Source: Chitinophagaceae bacterium
Lineage (GTDB): Bacteria > Bacteroidota > Bacteroidia > Chitinophagales > Chitinophagaceae
Direction: 5' to 3'
Length of the DNA stretch: 8,058 nt
Assembly (NCBI GenBank): GCA_020846105.1
Contig: JADLEN010000169.1
Span: forward strand, 1-8,058
In this document: positions 6,522-8,058 of the stretch, one piece after another
Layout: every line of letters starts with the position of its first letter
Position numbering within the stretch: the first letter of the stretch is position 1
The notes under the pieces: model-generated
Seen by the model: only the letters and a program-made list of their open reading frames with translations
What the model was told of the DNA's origin: nothing
Databases searched by the model: none
Position numbers and translations under genes: made by a program

Positions 6522-6893
6522 ATATCCGTAGATACACAAAAAGTATCCGATTATACAACAAAAGTATCCGTAGATGCAAAAGGAATATCCGTAGATGCAA
6601 AAGGAGTATCCGTAGATGCAAAAGGAGTATCCGTAGATACAAAAGGAGTATCCGTAGATACAAACAAAGTATCCGTAGATACAAAAGGAGTATCCATTTA
6701 TAAAAAATAATGGATACCTTTGGTAGATAAATGGCTTTTACTACTAAAGAAATAGCCCTTAGGTGCCAAGCAATAAGCATTGCCCATCAAGAAATAGGAA
6801 CTAGGTACAAAGAAATAGGCATCAGCATTAAAGCAACAGCCCTTTGGGAAGAAAGAAACAGGCATCAGGATTAAAGAAATGCTATTGAGGAAC
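6522..6893 (+). repeat. Tandem array with a 21-bp period (two sub-arrays in one register)
   Basis: Nine units from 6522 to 6710 begin (A/G)TATCC at exactly 21-bp steps (6522, 6543, 6564, 6585, 6606, 6627, 6648, 6669, 6690). The core is GTATCCGTAGATAC, itself an inverted repeat GTATC-CGTA-GATAC, followed by an A-rich tail such as AAAAGGA. From about 6725 to 6893 eight more divergent units carry a conserved half, AAAGAAATAGG, and a variable half, again at 21-bp steps except for one extra base near 6851. The A-tract phase carries over exactly: 6578 to 6746 is 8 x 21. The first sub-array can be read on the plus strand as VSVDAKG heptapeptides (6435-6710), but base changes between units show no excess of silent sites, so I do not call a gene. 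The array fills the gap between divergently oriented genes. Confidence 0.93.
6690..6717. repeat. Hairpin at the junction of the two sub-arrays
   Basis: GTATCCATT (6690-6698) pairs perfectly with AATGGATAC (6709-6717) around a 10-base AT-rich loop. It marks the point where the first repeat type gives way to the second. Confidence 0.6.
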
Positions 6894-6903
6894 AAAATAA
6901 TAA

Positions 6904-6915
6904 GCAGCGCGCTGC
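6904..6915. promoter_or_regulatory. Perfect 12-bp palindrome upstream of the HTH gene, possible operator
   Basis: GCAGCGCGCTGC equals its own reverse complement and lies 39 bases before the HTH start codon, in otherwise AT-rich sequence. Small Xre/Cro regulators often bind dyads in their own promoter, so autoregulation is a reasonable inference. No TAnnTTTG promoter box is seen between here and the ATG. Confidence 0.35.
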
Positions 6916-6954
6916 GCAAAACAAACAGTCGCTAACACACTAAAAACAGCTACC

Positions 6955-7302
6955 ATGCTACAACTCAATATCAAGAATATGCTAGCCAGCAAAGGGATAG
7001 ACAAACCCTATGCATGGCTAGTGAAACTAAAAGTAAACCCTCGTACAGCCCAAAAGCTACTGGCAGGAGAGCAGAAACTGCTGCCTATAAAGGTGCTCAC
7101 CCGTATTTGTGAGGCAGCGTGGTGCGCCCCAAGCGACCTCTTTAGCTACGAGCGCAGCCCGGGTATATTTATAACCGACCAACACCCCCTCGAAGCCCTG
7201 AAACCCAAGCCCCCAATAGCCTTTGCCCCCAAGCTACGCAAGCTAAGCCCCGAAAAACTAAGCCGCCTCAGCAAAATGATAGATGAACTGGGGGAGGAAT
7301 AA
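6955..7302 (+). CDS. Small Xre/Cro-type helix-turn-helix regulator
   Basis: The protein has 115 residues. Residues 3-65 fit a Cro/C1-type five-helix fold of the short Bacteroidota kind: MLQLNIKNMLASKGIDKPYA, then WLVKLKVNPRTAQKLLAGEQ as the helix-turn-helix, then IKVLTRICEAAWCAPSDLF as helices 4-5. A linker with HPLEAL at 77-82 and a Pro-rich stretch leads to a charged C-terminal helix, LRKLSPEKLSRLSKMIDELG (94-113), probably for dimerisation. The expected role is DNA-binding transcriptional control; the target is unknown. The ATG at 6955 fits the family start. The only regulatory hint is the 12-bp palindrome upstream. No toxin, phage or restriction partner is adjacent, so it may stand alone. 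Its base composition is clearly richer in GC than the membrane-protein gene downstream. Confidence 0.9.
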   Translation: MLQLNIKNMLASKGIDKPYAWLVKLKVNPRTAQKLLAGEQKLLPIKVLTRICEAAWCAPSDLFSYERSPGIFITDQHPLEALKPKPPIAFAPKLRKLSPEKLSRLSKMIDELGEE

Positions 7303-7350
7303 ATGTTTTTGGAGGAGTGAGTGGGAGGGGGTAAATTTGGAGGGAGAAAG

Positions 7351-7370
7351 TTGCAGTCGGGAGACTGCAA
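7351..7370. repeat. Perfect 8-bp hairpin with GGGA loop (REP-like)
   Basis: TTGCAGTC (7351-7358) and GACTGCAA (7363-7370) form a perfect stem with a 4-base loop GGGA. It lies 49 bases behind the HTH stop and just before the first copy of the dispersed repeat. Short hairpins of this kind resemble REP elements and could also end the HTH transcript, though there is no T-run. Confidence 0.6.
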
Positions 7371-7376
7371 TATACC

Positions 7377-7450
7377 AAGGACGAAGTAAGCTATGCTTCA
7401 AAAGGCTTGCGCCCCATACTTCGCCCAGCAGCACACTACGGCGAGCGGGG
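7377..7450 (+). repeat. Dispersed structured repeat, copy 1
   Basis: This is homologous to 7932-8006 on the opposite strand. Shared blocks in order are AAGGACG, TGCT, AAGGCTT, CGCCCAGCAGC (7422-7432) and ACTACGGCGAGC (7435-7446). The main stem is CGAAGTA (7382-7388) with TACTTCG (7417-7423), extended by GG/CC beyond one A/C mismatch. Copy 2 keeps the stem through paired changes. With the 7351-7370 hairpin it fills most of the 188-base gap between the HTH and membrane-protein genes. The G/A-rich stretch 7303-7350 shows nothing else. Confidence 0.8.
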
Positions 7451-7480
7451 AAAATAATTATGTACAAACTTTTCACGAAA

Positions 7481-7488
7481 TAAATTTG
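7481..7488 (+). promoter_or_regulatory. TAnnTTTG box just before the membrane-protein gene
   Basis: TAAATTTG matches the Bacteroidota -7 box exactly but ends only 2 bases before the ATG at 7491, and no -33 TTTG is seen. If it is used, the transcript would be leaderless. It may equally be a chance match in AT-rich sequence. Confidence 0.25.
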
Positions 7489-7490
7489 TT

Positions 7491-7844
7491 ATGAACTTAA
7501 TTTTTTTAGACCCTATCGGACAATTTACAAATCAAAAAGTAGCAGAAACATTAATTTTTTCTACTGTTTTCTTGGCATGTTGGATCGCTTTTGTATTCTA
7601 TCTTTTCGCTAATTTATTTTCTAAAAAGCAGAAGCTTTATAATCAGTTTAAATCATTAAGTATAGTTCTGTTTATAATTAATATTAAATTTGTAGACAGA
7701 AATGTAAATATTTATGATGGGCATGGTAATTATCGGCACTATTTTGAAACAGGTGAAATTTATCCACTATTTGGCTTTATGTTCATTCCTATTGTTTGCT
7801 TGTACTTTCTATCATTATTTAAACGTAAACAGACATTAATATAG
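7491..7844 (+). CDS. Small AT-rich membrane protein of unknown function
   Basis: The protein has 117 residues and I do not recognise it. A long hydrophobic segment spans about 20-43 (LIFSTVFLACWIAFVFYLFA) followed by KK. A shorter one lies at 55-68 (SLSIVLFIINIKFV), and a third at 91-110 ending in KRK. Two to three inner-membrane helices are likely. Between the last two is a polar loop, VNIYDGHGNYRHYFETGEIY, that may face the periplasm. There is no signal-peptide cleavage site. The coding sequence is far richer in AT than the HTH gene and the flanking repeats, and it sits between inverted copies of one dispersed repeat, which suggests acquisition. ATG at 7491 is the only N-terminal start; no Shine-Dalgarno sequence is visible. 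Function cannot be inferred. Confidence 0.72.
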   Translation: MNLIFLDPIGQFTNQKVAETLIFSTVFLACWIAFVFYLFANLFSKKQKLYNQFKSLSIVLFIINIKFVDRNVNIYDGHGNYRHYFETGEIYPLFGFMFIPIVCLYFLSLFKRKQTLI

Positions 7845-8058
7845 TAAATTTTCGCCCATGGTGTTGTGAGCCATAAGGATTACTCCACTGGCGCAAGTAT
7901 GCAGCGTTGATTTTGCAGCGTTGGCTAATGTGCCCAGCTCGCCGTAGTCTATCGCTGCTGGGCGTAGAGTGTAGTAAAGCCTTGCAGCAAAGCCCTCTAC
8001 GTCCTTCGTAAGCCACACAAACAACAAACAGAATAACACAACACGCGTCATTGCGCGG
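7845..8058. other. Non-coding right end holding repeat copy 2
   Basis: No convincing gene is seen. The stretch holds repeat copy 2 (7932-8006), a 9-bp direct repeat TGCAGCGTT (7900-7908 and 7914-7922), and a short minus-strand stretch (about 7853-7912) whose translation loosely recalls a RadC/JAB motif. The last 50 bases are AC-rich and could precede a gene beyond the window. Confidence 0.6.
7932..8006 (-). repeat. Dispersed structured repeat, copy 2 (inverted relative to copy 1)
   Basis: Read on the minus strand it begins AAGGACG and ends near GAGCTGGGC, matching copy 1 along its length with a few short gaps. Its main stem is CGTAGAG with CTCTACG (plus positions 7963-7969 and 7995-8001). 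Three base pairs differ from copy 1 and all remain paired. A second stem, GCCCAGC (7932-7938) with GCTGGGC (7957-7963), is perfect here but weak in copy 1. Confidence 0.8.

Noticed and set aside
6522..6893. CRISPR array
   Set aside because: The units are 21 bp with no repeat-plus-unique-spacer structure of normal length, and no cas genes are present.
6522..6893. Plasmid-type iteron origin
   Set aside because: No replication initiator gene is adjacent and the neighbours look chromosomal. The 21-bp spacing alone is not enough.
6481..6919. Minus-strand hydrophobic frames over the 21-bp array (LRILLLY and YFF-type repeats)
   Set aside because: The 21-bp period, a multiple of three, keeps several frames open at once; their hydrophobic repeats have no gene-like features.
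7283..7483. A 66-codon plus-strand frame spanning the hairpin and repeat copy 1
   Set aside because: It overlaps the HTH gene end and runs through a structured repeat whose two copies are conserved by pairing, not by reading frame.

Overview
The window looks chromosomal and comes from a member of the Bacteroidota, plausibly a Chitinophagales/Chitinophagaceae-like organism. This rests on four things: the long eukaryote-like isoleucyl-tRNA synthetase, the TraR/DksA-like gene directly behind it, the lack of clear Shine-Dalgarno sequences, and promoter-like TAnnTTTG boxes. The assignment is inferred from recognised families, not from a search.

Positions 1-4305 (minus strand) hold a two-gene operon. 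ileS (4305 to 976) is followed after 5 bases by a TraR/DksA-like gene (970 to the left edge, where its C-terminus is cut off). That second protein has a long lysine/alanine/proline tail of about 16 hexapeptide repeats, like a histone H1 tail, in front of the DksA-like coiled coil. IleS is a type-2 enzyme with the altered signature GIHH (GxHH) in place of HxGH.

Positions 4306-6393 hold a non-coding stretch (4366-4606) with a compact nested inverted-repeat element and a second hairpin, then two unrelated minus-strand genes of unknown role: a glycine-rich protein (5320-4607) and a helical protein with a C-terminal beta region (6393-5437). A 38-base hairpin lies between the two genes. Neither protein has a signal peptide.

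Positions 6394-8058 are accessory-like. A tandem array of about 17-18 units with a 21-bp period (6522-6893) occupies the gap between the divergent minus- and plus-strand genes. After it come a perfect 12-bp palindrome and a small Xre/Cro-type HTH gene (6955-7302). Downstream is an AT-rich small membrane-protein gene (7491-7844), flanked by two inverted copies of a roughly 75-bp dispersed repeat (7377-7450 plus, 7932-8006 minus). These copies differ by compensatory changes in one stem, which suggests a conserved RNA or hairpin-DNA fold. The right end (7845-8058) holds the second copy and no convincing gene.

No rRNA, tRNA, CRISPR array or intact transposase is visible. The best candidates for something undescribed are the 21-bp phased array next to the HTH gene, the paired structured repeats around the AT-rich gene, and the histone-tail/DksA fusion.
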